Positions 31,843-39,208 of a DNA stretch of 39,208 nucleotides are shown piece after piece. Position numbers and translations under genes: made by a program. The DNA comes from Acetatifactor sp. Lineage in GTDB: Bacteria; Bacillota; Clostridia; Lachnospirales; Lachnospiraceae. How positions within the stretch are numbered: position 1 is the stretch's first letter; the number at the start of each line of letters is the position of its first letter. The notes under the pieces are model-generated. The model had not been told where the DNA came from. It saw only the letters and a list, made by a program, of their open reading frames with translations, and ran no database searches. The stretch spans positions 1-39,208 of the forward strand of contig JAHBAA010000049.1 of NCBI GenBank assembly GCA_018385425.1. The letters run 5' to 3'.

Positions 31843-33249
31843 ATGGGTGGTTTTTTTGGAGTAGCATCAAAAGAAGATTGCGTGTTTGATCTTTTCTTTG
31901 GAACAGACTATCATTCCCATCTGGGAACGAGAAGAGCCGGTATGGCGGTATTCAGCAGGGAGAAGGGGTACGATCGTGCCATTCATAACATCGAAAATGC
32001 TCCTTTCCGTACCAAGTTCGATAAGGATGTGAACACCATGTCCGGTAATATCGGTATCGGCTGTATCTCTGACTTTGAACCCCAGCCCCTGATGGTCAGA
32101 TCCCATCACGGCACTTATGCGATCACAACGGTCGGAAAGATCAACAATACCGAAGAACTGATCAAAAAACTGTTCGAGAAGGGCCATTCTCATTTTCTGG
32201 AGATGAGCGGCGGCGATATCAATGCCACGGAACTGGTAGCGTCCATTGTGAACCAGAAGAGCAATATTGTGGAAGGAATTCAGTATGCCCAGGAGATCAT
32301 TGAGGGTTCGATGACGATTCTGATCATGACGCCTCTCGGTATCTATGCGGCAAGAGATAAGCTCGGAAGAACTCCGGTCAGCATCGGTAAGAAGGAAGGG
32401 GCCTATTGTGCTTCCTTCGAGAGCTTTGCATATCTGAATCTGGGGTATACCAGTGAACGTGAACTTGGTCCCGGCGAGATCGCTGTCATCACACCGGAGG
32501 GCTGCAGGACGCTGGTGGCTCCCGGCAAGGATATGAAGATCTGTACCTTCCTGTGGATCTACTATGGGTATCCTTCTTCCTCCTACGAGGGAATCAGTGT
32601 GGAGGAGATGCGGTATAAGTGCGGTGCCAAGCTGGCAGAGAGAGACAATGTAGCTCCCGATATCGTGGCCGGTGTACCCGATTCCGGTATCGCCCATGCC
32701 ATCGGTTATGCAAACCGGTCCGGAATTCCTTTTTCCAGACCATTTATCAAGTACACCCCTACCTGGCCCCGATCCTTTATGCCTACGATTCAGACCCAGC
32801 GTAATCTGATTGCGAAGATGAAGCTGATTCCCGTAAAACAGCTGATCGAGGACAAGAGTCTGCTCCTCATCGATGACTCTATCGTGCGAGGGACTCAGCT
32901 GAGAGAGACGACGGAATTCCTGTACTCCAGCGGTGCAAAGGAAGTGCATATTCGTCCCGCATGTCCTCCCCTTTTGTACGGCTGTAAGTATCTGAACTTC
33001 TCCCGTTCCTCTTCTGAAATGGATCTGATTACCCGTCGGGTGATCCAGGAGATGGAGAGAGAGAACAGAAATATTGACCTGGCCAACTATGTAAACCCGG
33101 ATGCTCCTGAGTATAAGGAGATGGTGGAGAGAATCGGCAGGCAGCTGAACTTTACCTCTCTGAGATATCACAGACTGGATGATATGATCGATTCTGTGGG
33201 ACTGCCAAAAGAGAAACTCTGTACCTATTGCTGGGATGGAAGAGAATAA
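31843..33249 (+). CDS. amidophosphoribosyltransferase-like protein without N-terminal catalytic cysteine
   Basis: A 468-residue PurF homologue. PurF makes phosphoribosylamine from PRPP and glutamine, using Cys at its mature N-terminus. Here the start is MGGFFGVASKEDCVFDLFFG, so the Cys is absent and LQHRGQESAG is replaced by YHSHLGTRRAGMAV. The phosphoribosyl half is intact, with PDSGIAHAIGYA (279-290) and PRPP loop LLIDDSIVRGTQ (341-352). Cys234, Cys381, Cys460 and Cys463 fall where Bacillus PurF has its [4Fe-4S] ligands. GAGGAG precedes the ATG by about 10 bases. It may use free ammonia, depend on a partner, or have another role. The family is certain; the reaction is not. It is followed by plsC after 2 bases. 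Confidence 0.85.
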   Translation: MGGFFGVASKEDCVFDLFFGTDYHSHLGTRRAGMAVFSREKGYDRAIHNIENAPFRTKFDKDVNTMSGNIGIGCISDFEPQPLMVRSHHGTYAITTVGKINNTEELIKKLFEKGHSHFLEMSGGDINATELVASIVNQKSNIVEGIQYAQEIIEGSMTILIMTPLGIYAARDKLGRTPVSIGKKEGAYCASFESFAYLNLGYTSERELGPGEIAVITPEGCRTLVAPGKDMKICTFLWIYYGYPSSSYEGISVEEMRYKCGAKLAERDNVAPDIVAGVPDSGIAHAIGYANRSGIPFSRPFIKYTPTWPRSFMPTIQTQRNLIAKMKLIPVKQLIEDKSLLLIDDSIVRGTQLRETTEFLYSSGAKEVHIRPACPPLLYGCKYLNFSRSSSEMDLITRRVIQEMERENRNIDLANYVNPDAPEYKEMVERIGRQLNFTSLRYHRLDDMIDSVGLPKEKLCTYCWDGRE

Positions 33250-33251
33250 AC

Positions 33252-33977
33252 ATGTTGAGAATGACTTATGTGATTCTGATCTGTCTGCCGCTCATTGCCT
33301 ATTACATCGCGAAGGCTTATTACATCAAGTATCATGAGGCAGACTACTCAGAAGAGACCAGATATTCAGTTGCCAGACGGTGCATTCGGATATGCATGCG
33401 CGTGGGCCGAATCAAAACAAAATGCTCCGGACAGGAGAATTTGCCGGAAGACGGCGGATATGTGATGTTCCCAAATCATCAGGGGAAATTTGATGTGTTG
33501 GGGATCATTGCCTCCCATGATGCACCCTGCACGATGGTGATGGATTATAAGGTATCCAAACGCCCCATCGTCAATCCCTTTGTGGAATTGATCAAAGGCC
33601 AGAGACTGGACAAATCCGATCGGCGGAAACAGGTGAAGACGATTCTGGATATTGTCAGAGAGGTCAAGGAGGGCAGAAGGTATATTATCTTTCCGGAGGG
33701 CGGATATGACCATAACCACAATGAACTTCAGGATTTTCGCCCGGGAGCTTTTCAGTGCGCAACGAAATCTAAGGCTCCAATCGTGCCTGTGGCGATCATT
33801 GACTCCTACAAGGTGTTCAATGTCAATTCTCTCCGAAAGGTGACGACGCAGGTTCATTTTCTGCCGGCGATTCCCTATGAGGAGTATGTTGGGATGACCA
33901 CTGCTGAAATAGCAGGAATCGTCAGGGAGAGGATCCGGACGGTCATTGCTGAGAAGCTGACGAAGGGAGCCTCCTAG
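33252..33977 (+). CDS. plsC: 1-acyl-sn-glycerol-3-phosphate acyltransferase
   Basis: A 241-residue membrane-associated acyltransferase that makes phosphatidic acid from lysophosphatidic acid. One hydrophobic N-terminal helix (about 3-24) anchors it. The catalytic NHQGKFD box (HX4D), the later FPEGGYDHN region holding the EGG motif, and the KAPIVPVAII segment are clear. The ATG at 33252 is 2 bases after the PurF-like stop; a start inside that gene at 33228 is possible but lacks support. It is probably translated from the purine mRNA. The combination with purine genes looks like an operon of convenience. A strong terminator follows. Confidence 0.9.
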   Translation: MLRMTYVILICLPLIAYYIAKAYYIKYHEADYSEETRYSVARRCIRICMRVGRIKTKCSGQENLPEDGGYVMFPNHQGKFDVLGIIASHDAPCTMVMDYKVSKRPIVNPFVELIKGQRLDKSDRRKQVKTILDIVREVKEGRRYIIFPEGGYDHNHNELQDFRPGAFQCATKSKAPIVPVAIIDSYKVFNVNSLRKVTTQVHFLPAIPYEEYVGMTTAEIAGIVRERIRTVIAEKLTKGAS

Positions 33978-34002
33978 AGAAGAAATCAATCTATTTTCAG
34001 AG

Positions 34003-34035
34003 ACCGCTTTTGCATCTTGCAAAAGCGGTTTTTTT
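34003..34035 (+). terminator. intrinsic terminator after plsC
   Basis: ACCGCTTTTGCA (34003-34014) and TGCAAAAGCGGT (34018-34029) form a perfect 12-base-pair stem with a 3-base loop, followed by a T-run of seven. It closes the purB-plsC unit. Confidence 0.9.
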
Positions 34036-34302
34036 CTGCGAAGTGGTAAGAAAGCGACCAGTGTAAAGCAGTAGCCGACAAGCGGATGGAGAGAACCGGT
34101 AGTAATAGTCACCGGTTCACTATAAAATCTTATAAAATGATATTTTTTACTTGCAAAAGCGTTTATAAATATGGTAAAGTGAAATGAAATGAAAGATAAT
34201 TCTCCATTCGGGTGTGTATTTATCAATTTCTAAATCTTTCGATGTACTGTAGCACATCGACTCTCTTTTTTTCTTATGTTCCGATGTAAAACCCTGCGCT
34301 GA
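34036..34302. other. AT-rich spacer with hairpins and a copied 19-base piece
   Basis: No gene is visible. It holds a GAACCGGT/ACCGGTTC hairpin (34093-34118) and a TCGATGT/ACATCGA hairpin (34239-34260). A 19-base stretch at 34058-34076 is identical to one inside the following gene (35008-35026). The composition is AT-richer than the purine genes. Confidence 0.5.
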
Positions 34303-34632
34303 AAAGAAGACGAACCAACAAAAAGCAACAAAAGACTAACAATTCTTGAGATCGATGACAAGGACTACAGCGAAACAATCAATTCGCTTACTTTTGTAGT
34401 AAAACGGAATAGAATGGTACATTTACTACTCTCAATAGCACCGGAGATGATCAGAAATTATGAGTTTGTTGTAGGACCATACATCGCAAAGAGTCTCTTT
34501 CATAATTCCGATGATAAGTGTCAATTTTCTTTCATTCATGTAACTGTTTTCAAGAAAGAGGGAGGTGTCCGACACGAAGAAATTATTATTGAGTCCTACA
34601 ATGCTTTATCAAGAGGCAGAAAGGAGGTATGA
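34303..34632 (+). pseudogene. possible coding remnant without a normal start
   Basis: The frame is open for about 109 codons after a TGA at 34300-34302, but the only ATG (34414) is well inside and has no ribosome site. The reading looks protein-like, with KRLTILEIDDKDYSETINSL and then LTFVVKRNRMVHLLLSIA, and later FIHVTVFKKEGGVRHEE. It overlaps the next gene by 68 bases in another frame. It may be a gene that lost its 5' end, or a chance open frame. I recognise no family. Confidence 0.35.
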
Positions 34633-35437
34633 TGAACTGTATCGTGCAAAATCGATCCTGGAGAAAAATTCAGGGAAATATCCGGAGGGAAGAATTCATG
34701 TTGTGCAAAATAAAGGGAAAGTACAGTATTATGTGAGATTTTCTCCGAACGATAAAAGCGGCACGTATTTATCCAAGCGACAGAAGGATACCATTCGGTC
34801 ATACCTTCAAAAGAAGTATGAGGAAGAAGTGTTAAAGCTGCTGAACAGTGAGATAGCTATTCTGGAGAAATTCCTAAAAAAATCCGGAGAGATTGGTCAC
34901 AGGATTCAAAGCTCCTATTCGGAGAACCCCTTGGAGATTCGTAACTATCTGTCTCCCATAGACATGTACGATGCGGATGTTGCCAGAGAATGGCAGGAAA
35001 CACCTTTCCAGTGTAAAGCAGTAGCCAACAATGTTCCTGTCTTTGTCACACGTCGGGGAGAACACGTCCGATCAAAGTCAGAGTTGATGATTGCAAATAG
35101 GCTTTCTGAATTGAACATTCCATACAAGTATGAGTGCCCTTTGATATTGTCGGATGGCAGAACGATTTACCCAGACTTTACAGTTTGGAATGCTTGGAAA
35201 CGGCGGGAAGTCTACTGGGAACACCGCGGAATGATGGATAACCAAGAGTATGCGAATCACACTGTACAGAGGATCAAGGATTACCGGCGGGAAGGGATCT
35301 ACTTGGGTGAGAACCTGATTGTTACCGAGGAAACTTCGGCAATTCCGCTAGACACGGGAGATATCGACAGTGTGATCCATCATTATTTCAACGAATCAGG
35401 TTCATCGGGCAGCACTTGGGAGGGTACATTTTGGTGA
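34565..35437 (+). CDS. PD-(D/E)XK nuclease-like protein
   Basis: A 290-residue soluble protein. Residues about 12-110 are a long charged helical part, likely coiled coil, with a small strand region (IHVVQNKGKVQYYVRF). Residues about 160-275 look like a PD-(D/E)XK core: SKSELMIANRL (170-180) with Glu173, the IYPDFTVWN strand with Asp204, and VYWEHRGMM (216-224) with Glu219. The usual Lys is replaced by His or Arg. I recall similar clostridial proteins of unknown role with YWEHFGMMD motifs. The start is uncertain: GTG at 34565 sits right after a GAGGGAG site, and ATG 34601 has none. It stands in an AT-rich, partly decayed region, so acquisition by transfer is plausible. Confidence 0.65.
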   Translation: MSDTKKLLLSPTMLYQEAERRYDELYRAKSILEKNSGKYPEGRIHVVQNKGKVQYYVRFSPNDKSGTYLSKRQKDTIRSYLQKKYEEEVLKLLNSEIAILEKFLKKSGEIGHRIQSSYSENPLEIRNYLSPIDMYDADVAREWQETPFQCKAVANNVPVFVTRRGEHVRSKSELMIANRLSELNIPYKYECPLILSDGRTIYPDFTVWNAWKRREVYWEHRGMMDNQEYANHTVQRIKDYRREGIYLGENLIVTEETSAIPLDTGDIDSVIHHYFNESGSSGSTWEGTFW

Positions 35438-35542
35438 TTACAATATAGCAGGTGTCTTTCTCTTTATCCGATGTGGGATAAGGCATCGAAAGTATTAAAT
35501 GATTTGGTAATTGTCGATTATCTGTTTCTTCAATCTCAGTAA

Positions 35543-35806
35543 GTGGAAGGAAAAACAGCGAGAGTAAGATACTTTGAAGAATTCGATGTAGTAGGAAGCA
35601 TCAAAATAGCAATAATGAAAGAAATATGTGGTAAATAATTCAGAATAGTATATTTCCGAGCAGAAAAAGCAACGGAAAGAGGAGAATATTCTTGTTTTGA
35701 TGTACGAGGGGACGACAAATTGGTTTTAATGGTTCCTATCGATGAAATGAGTCGGAGAAATCCAAATGATTCTTTCCATGGCAGCGCCGGGGATGGAGGA
35801 AAGTGA
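35543..35806 (+). pseudogene. possible decayed small gene with in-frame stop
   Basis: From a GTG at 35543 a frame reads about 31 codons to a TAA at 35636, then continues in the same frame to TGA at 35804. The second part, with CFDVRGDDKLVLMVPIDEMSR, looks like a real domain end. A 23-codon frame with its own GGAGG site follows at 35810. This may be one gene broken by a nonsense mutation. The 35438-36000 gap otherwise holds only the purA promoter and more CATCGA-like words. Confidence 0.3.
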
Positions 35807-35916
35807 GAAATGATAAGGGTGATTGGTCTTACGAGAACGAGCGGCTTCATGGGAATTCGCAAATACATAAGAAAAATATAATGCATAAGAAAATATTATG
35901 GTATCTATAAAATATA

Positions 35917-35945
35917 TTGATTTTACTTATGGGATAATATATACT
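35917..35945 (+). promoter_or_regulatory. promoter for purA
   Basis: TTGATT (35917-35922) - 17 bases - TATACT (35940-35945), within a very AT-rich stretch about 57 bases before the purA start. Confidence 0.6.
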
Positions 35946-36002
35946 ATAATTACTCCGTAAAGAATAATAAACTGCCGCGTTCAGGCTGAAACGGAGGAAA
36001 CT

Positions 36003-37292
36003 ATGGTAAAAGCGATTGTCGGAGCCAATTGGGGTGACGAGGGAAAAGGGAAGATTACGGATATGATGGCGCAGGAGGCGGATATTATTGTTCGTTTCCA
36101 GGGCGGAGCCAATGCGGGACATACCATCGTGAACAATTATGGTAAGTTCGCACTGCATACGCTTCCTTCCGGGGTGTTCTACGGACATACTACCAGCGTT
36201 ATCGGAAATGGTGTTGCATTGAATATTCCTTTGCTGTTCAAGGAGGTTCAGTCCATCGTGGACAGAGGAGTTCCCGCTCCGAAGATTCTGGTGTCTGACA
36301 GAGCACAGATCGTAATGCCTTATCATATTCTTTTCGATCAGTATGAAGAGGAGAGACTGGGCGGTAAGTCTTTCGGCTCCACCAAGTCCGGAATTGCTCC
36401 GTTCTATTCCGACAAATATGCGAAGATCGGTTTCCAGGTCAGCGAGCTTTTTGATGAGGAATTGCTGCAGGAGAAGACAGAGCGCGTCTGTGAGATGAAG
36501 AACGTTCTTCTGGAGCATCTCTATCACAAGCCTCAGCTGGATCCCGCTGAGCTGCTGGAGACATTACACGAGTACAGAGATATGGTTGCTCCTTTCGTGG
36601 CAGATGTGTCTTCTTTCCTGAATCAGGCAATCAAGGATGGGAAGACGATTTTGCTGGAAGGTCAGTTGGGAACCTTAAAGGATCCCGACCACGGCATCTA
36701 TCCGATGGTAACTTCTTCCTCCACGTTGGCAGCCTACGGCGCGATCGGGGCAGGACTTCCTCCCTATGAGATCAAGCAGATCGTCACTGTCTGCAAGGCT
36801 TATTCCTCCGCAGTGGGTGCAGGAGCATTTGTTTCCGAATTGTTCGGTGATGCCGCAGAGGAACTCAGACGCAGAGGAGGAGATGGCGGTGAGTACGGTG
36901 CAACCACCGGCAGACCCAGACGTGTGGGATGGTTCGACTGTGTGGCTTCCAAGTACGGTTGCAGACTGCAGGGTACCACGGATGTGGCGTTTACGGTTTT
37001 GGATGTGTTGGGATATCTGGATGAGATTCCTGTCTGCGTAGGCTATGACATCGACGGCGAGATCACCACAGAGTTCCCTGTGACAAGTAAGCTGGAAAAG
37101 GCAAAGCCTGTGTTGAAGACGTTGCCCGGTTGGAAGACCAATATCCGCGGTATCAGAAAATACGAGGAATTGCCTGCGGAGTGCAGAAACTATATTGAGT
37201 TTATCGAGAGCCAGATCGGGTATCCTATCACTATGGTGAGCAACGGACCCGGGCGAGACGATATCATTTACAGAGAAAGTGCGTTGAAATAA
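36003..37292 (+). CDS. purA: adenylosuccinate synthetase
   Basis: A 429-residue GTP-dependent enzyme that joins IMP and aspartate on the way to AMP. It begins MVKAIVGANWGDEGKGKITD, the P-loop-like signature with the catalytic Asp. GANAGHTIV, GSTKSGIAPFYSDK, the Lys loop around EGQLGTLKDPDHGIYPMVTSS and TTGRPRRVGWFD are present; the protein ends with MVSNGPGRDD and a short tail. GGAGG lies 6 bases before the ATG. Length and motifs are normal. It has its own promoter and is followed after 3 bases by a LysR regulator. With purB, it completes the AMP branch in this window. Confidence 0.97.
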   Translation: MVKAIVGANWGDEGKGKITDMMAQEADIIVRFQGGANAGHTIVNNYGKFALHTLPSGVFYGHTTSVIGNGVALNIPLLFKEVQSIVDRGVPAPKILVSDRAQIVMPYHILFDQYEEERLGGKSFGSTKSGIAPFYSDKYAKIGFQVSELFDEELLQEKTERVCEMKNVLLEHLYHKPQLDPAELLETLHEYRDMVAPFVADVSSFLNQAIKDGKTILLEGQLGTLKDPDHGIYPMVTSSSTLAAYGAIGAGLPPYEIKQIVTVCKAYSSAVGAGAFVSELFGDAAEELRRRGGDGGEYGATTGRPRRVGWFDCVASKYGCRLQGTTDVAFTVLDVLGYLDEIPVCVGYDIDGEITTEFPVTSKLEKAKPVLKTLPGWKTNIRGIRKYEELPAECRNYIEFIESQIGYPITMVSNGPGRDDIIYRESALK

Positions 37293-37295
37293 ACC

Positions 37296-38201
37296 ATGAT
37301 CGGTAATCTGGAGTATTACAAAGTTTTCTATTATACAGCAAAGAGCGGCAGTGTTACAGGCGCTGCCGCTTTGCTGTCTATTTCTCAGCCTGCGGTGAGC
37401 CAGTCGCTGAAGCTTTTGGAGCGCAATCTTGGCGTGACATTGTTTCAGAGGGCACCCAGAGGAATCCGACTCACGTCAGAGGGCGAAGCGCTGTTCTCCT
37501 ATGTGGAGAAAGGGATGGAACTGTTTGAACTGGGCACCGAGAAAGTGCTTCGGATGAAGGATTTGGGGGTGGGAGAGGTGCACATCGGTGCCAGCGACAT
37601 GACACTTCGGTTTTATCTCTTGCCTTATCTGGAGAAGTTCCATGAGAAGTATCCCAACATCAATGTGGTGGTGTCAAACGGTCCCACACCGGAGACCCTG
37701 AAGGCATTGAAGGAGGGGAAGATCGACTTCGGTGTAGTCAGCACTCCGTTTCACACGGAGGACGGGATGGAAGTCAGAGAGGTTCGTCAGATAGAGGATG
37801 TGTTTGTGGCGGGAAGAAATTTTCTGGCATTAAAGCATAAGACGCTGGATTTTCAGGAGCTGGAGAGTCTGCCGATGATCTCACTGGAAAACAATACCAG
37901 CACCAGATTCTATATGGATCATTTTCTCTCGGAGAAGGGAATCGTGTTAAAACCGGAGTTTGAACTGGCGACCAGCGATATGATCGTGCAGTTTGCGCTG
38001 AGAAATCTGGGAATCGGTTGTGTGGTCAGAGATTTTGCAAGAGAAGCACTGGACGAGGGGACGTTGTTTGAACTTCGCTTTAACCAGATGATCCCGAAGA
38101 GAAGCTTCTGCGTGGTGAAAAATTCCAGGATGATGCTCTCTACTGCGGCGGAGAGATTACTGCAGATCTGCCTCGGGAGCGATTCCTTTTCCGGAGAGTA
38201 G
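37296..38201 (+). CDS. LysR-family transcriptional regulator
   Basis: A 301-residue LysR protein. The winged helix-turn-helix is at about 3-62 (FYYTAKSGSVTGAAALLSIS, then QPAVSQSLKLLERNLGVTLF). The periplasmic-binding-like effector domain runs from about 90 to 295, with GEVHIGASDMTLRFYLLPYL and VQFALRNLGIGCVVRDFARE. The ATG is 3 bases after the purA stop, and no strong ribosome site is seen, so translation is probably coupled to purA. Its targets are not evident. The effector is unknown. Confidence 0.92.
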   Translation: MIGNLEYYKVFYYTAKSGSVTGAAALLSISQPAVSQSLKLLERNLGVTLFQRAPRGIRLTSEGEALFSYVEKGMELFELGTEKVLRMKDLGVGEVHIGASDMTLRFYLLPYLEKFHEKYPNINVVVSNGPTPETLKALKEGKIDFGVVSTPFHTEDGMEVREVRQIEDVFVAGRNFLALKHKTLDFQELESLPMISLENNTSTRFYMDHFLSEKGIVLKPEFELATSDMIVQFALRNLGIGCVVRDFAREALDEGTLFELRFNQMIPKRSFCVVKNSRMMLSTAAERLLQICLGSDSFSGE

Positions 38202-38281
38202 TTGCCCTACACAGGAGCAGTCCGGATGGATTTCTGCCTGACGGAAGAACTGATCGGAACAATTTGAATGGAGAGATTAAG

Positions 38282-38887
38282 ATGATAAGGAACGTGATTT
38301 TTGATATTGGAAATGTATTGACCGATTTTCGCTGGAAGGAGTTTCTGCAGGATAAAGGCTTCTCGGAGGAGATGATTGATCGAATCGCCGAAGCTTCTGT
38401 GCTGAATCCTGTCTGGAACGAATTGGATCGCGGTGAGTGGTCTGACGAACAGATTATGGAAGCTTTTATTGCGGCGGACCCTGAGATCGAAGAGGAGCTG
38501 CGTCTGGCCTTCGGAAATGTGAAGGGAATGGTGACGCCGAGAGATTATGCGATTCCCTGGGTCAAGAGGTTAAAGCAGTCGGGATATGGCGTGTATTATC
38601 TCTCCAACTTTTCCAGAAAAGCCGAGGAAGATTGCAAAGATGCTCTGACTTTCATCCCGTTTGCGGACGGCGGCATCCTGTCATATCGGGACAAACTGAT
38701 CAAACCGGATCCGAGAATCTATGACCTGCTTCTTGACCGATTCAGTCTACAGGCAGAAGAGTGTGTGTTCATTGATGATACTTTGAGAAACATTGAAGCC
38801 GGTGAAGCCTGCGGCATCAAAGGAATCTGCTTTCAGTCCTATGAGCAGGTGCGGGATGATTTGAGAAAACTGGGGGTAGAATGGTAA
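38282..38887 (+). CDS. HAD-superfamily phosphatase (YihX-like)
   Basis: A 201-residue HAD-IA hydrolase. Motif I is VIFDIGNVLTDF with nucleophile Asp8; the usual second Asp is Gly, as in the YihX-type group. Motif II is VYYLSNFSRKAE, motif III is DKLIKPDPRIYDLL and motif IV is CVFIDDTLRNIEAGEACGI. A helical cap lies between about 15 and 85. The ATG at 38282 has a GGAGAG 8 bases upstream; an earlier TTG at 38264 is unlikely. The stop overlaps the next start by 7 bases, so the two are coupled. The substrate is probably a sugar phosphate or small nucleotide, which is inference. Confidence 0.88.
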   Translation: MIRNVIFDIGNVLTDFRWKEFLQDKGFSEEMIDRIAEASVLNPVWNELDRGEWSDEQIMEAFIAADPEIEEELRLAFGNVKGMVTPRDYAIPWVKRLKQSGYGVYYLSNFSRKAEEDCKDALTFIPFADGGILSYRDKLIKPDPRIYDLLLDRFSLQAEECVFIDDTLRNIEAGEACGIKGICFQSYEQVRDDLRKLGVEW

Positions 38888-39208
38888 AGCTTTTTGAGGT
38901 GCTGTGCAGACTGTTGGCCAGCGAGAGACTGGACCCGGTGATCCTTTGGGGATATCATCTGTTGACACATTTCGGTCGGCTGTCGGAGAAGCAGCTGGAG
39001 GATCATCTTAAGCAGAATCGGATCGCCTGGGAGGGCAGACGATCCCGCTGCCTGTCTCCTGCGGCAGACGGGAAGGTATACCTGGAATATCAGACGGGGC
39101 TTTCCGAGGGAAGAGATGCTGCCGACTGTGTGTTTGGTGTGCACAAAAGAAGACCGTTGACTGCAGATTACAATTCCTGCGAAGTCATTGCGGTCTATAA
39201 TTGTCTGC
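38881..39208 (+). CDS. hypothetical protein, cut by the window end
   Basis: From ATG 38881 the frame stays open to the last base, giving at least 109 residues. GGGGGT lies upstream and the start overlaps the HAD stop by 7 bases, so it is coupled with that gene. The protein begins MVKLFEVLCRLLASERLDPV. Near the end is TADYNSCEVIAVYNCL, with a Cys in a context that recalls the active-site helix start of papain-like or C39-type peptidases, but the His and Asp partners are outside the window. I do not assign a function. Confidence 0.75.
   Translation, partial: MVKLFEVLCRLLASERLDPVILWGYHLLTHFGRLSEKQLEDHLKQNRIAWEGRRSRCLSPAADGKVYLEYQTGLSEGRDAADCVFGVHKRRPLTADYNSCEVIAVYNCL

Noticed and set aside
31867-33171. 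434-codon minus-strand frame opposite the PurF-like gene
   Set aside because: It is an antisense shadow; the plus strand carries the PRPP loop and Fe-S cysteines.
34414-34632. Standard gene starting at ATG 34414
   Set aside because: It has no ribosome site and protein-like sequence continues upstream of the ATG, so it is listed as a possible remnant instead.

Overview
The window looks like chromosome of a low-to-mid-GC spore-forming Firmicute, most likely a gut Lachnospiraceae-type Clostridium. Evidence for this: strong AGGAGG-type ribosome sites, sigma-A-like promoters with 17-base spacers, a perfect CIRCE/HrcA operator, a SpoIID-like cell-wall protein, ThyX instead of ThyA, a hexuronate (uxuA/uxuB) locus, and a three-gene operon whose proteins I associate with Lachnospiraceae DUF5717/DUF5716 families (from memory, not searched).

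Layout. 1-2.96 kb: AT-richer accessory island of small same-strand genes: an unknown protein cut by the window edge, a cREC (cyclic-phosphate-processing receiver) protein, two unknown small proteins, a free-standing DnaJ-type zinc finger and a JAB/JAMM metalloprotease, ending in a decayed second copy of the cREC gene. 3.0-7.1 kb (minus): two-component module, a REC-REC-HD-GYP protein followed by a membrane hybrid histidine kinase. 7.2-8.7 kb: AlkD-type DNA glycosylase, a small membrane protein and tRNA-Gly(GCC). 8.7-9.2 kb: a gene-free AT-rich spacer with recurrent CATCGA words. 9.2-12.1 kb: beta-CASP nuclease, thyX and folA. 12.1-17.3 kb: ilvE, a PrsA-like lipoprotein, CIRCE-controlled htpG and a GNAT acetyltransferase. 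17.3-21.2 kb: uxuB and uxuA (minus) with a divergent AraC regulator. 21.2-24.3 kb: SpoIID-like/peptidoglycan-binding protein and a two-gene ABC exporter. 24.3-30.2 kb: operon of a very large beta-sandwich/helical-repeat protein, an Hsp70/actin-fold-like protein and a TPR-like protein. 30.2-34.0 kb: purB, a PurF-like protein without the catalytic N-terminal cysteine, and plsC. 34.0-36.0 kb: AT-rich, partly decayed region with a PD-(D/E)XK-like protein. 36.0-39.2 kb: purA, a LysR regulator, a HAD phosphatase and the start of a further gene cut by the window end.

How they fit together. purB, the PurF-like gene and purA cover purine (mainly AMP) synthesis; thyX/folA cover thymidylate and folate; uxuA/uxuB/AraC form a glucuronate pathway branch with its likely regulator. 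The best candidates for undescribed biology are the 24.3-30.2 kb operon (a degenerate Hsp70-like protein encoded with two repeat-rich partners) and the 1-2.9 kb JAB/zinc-finger/cREC island. All family calls are by eye from motifs; no searches were run.
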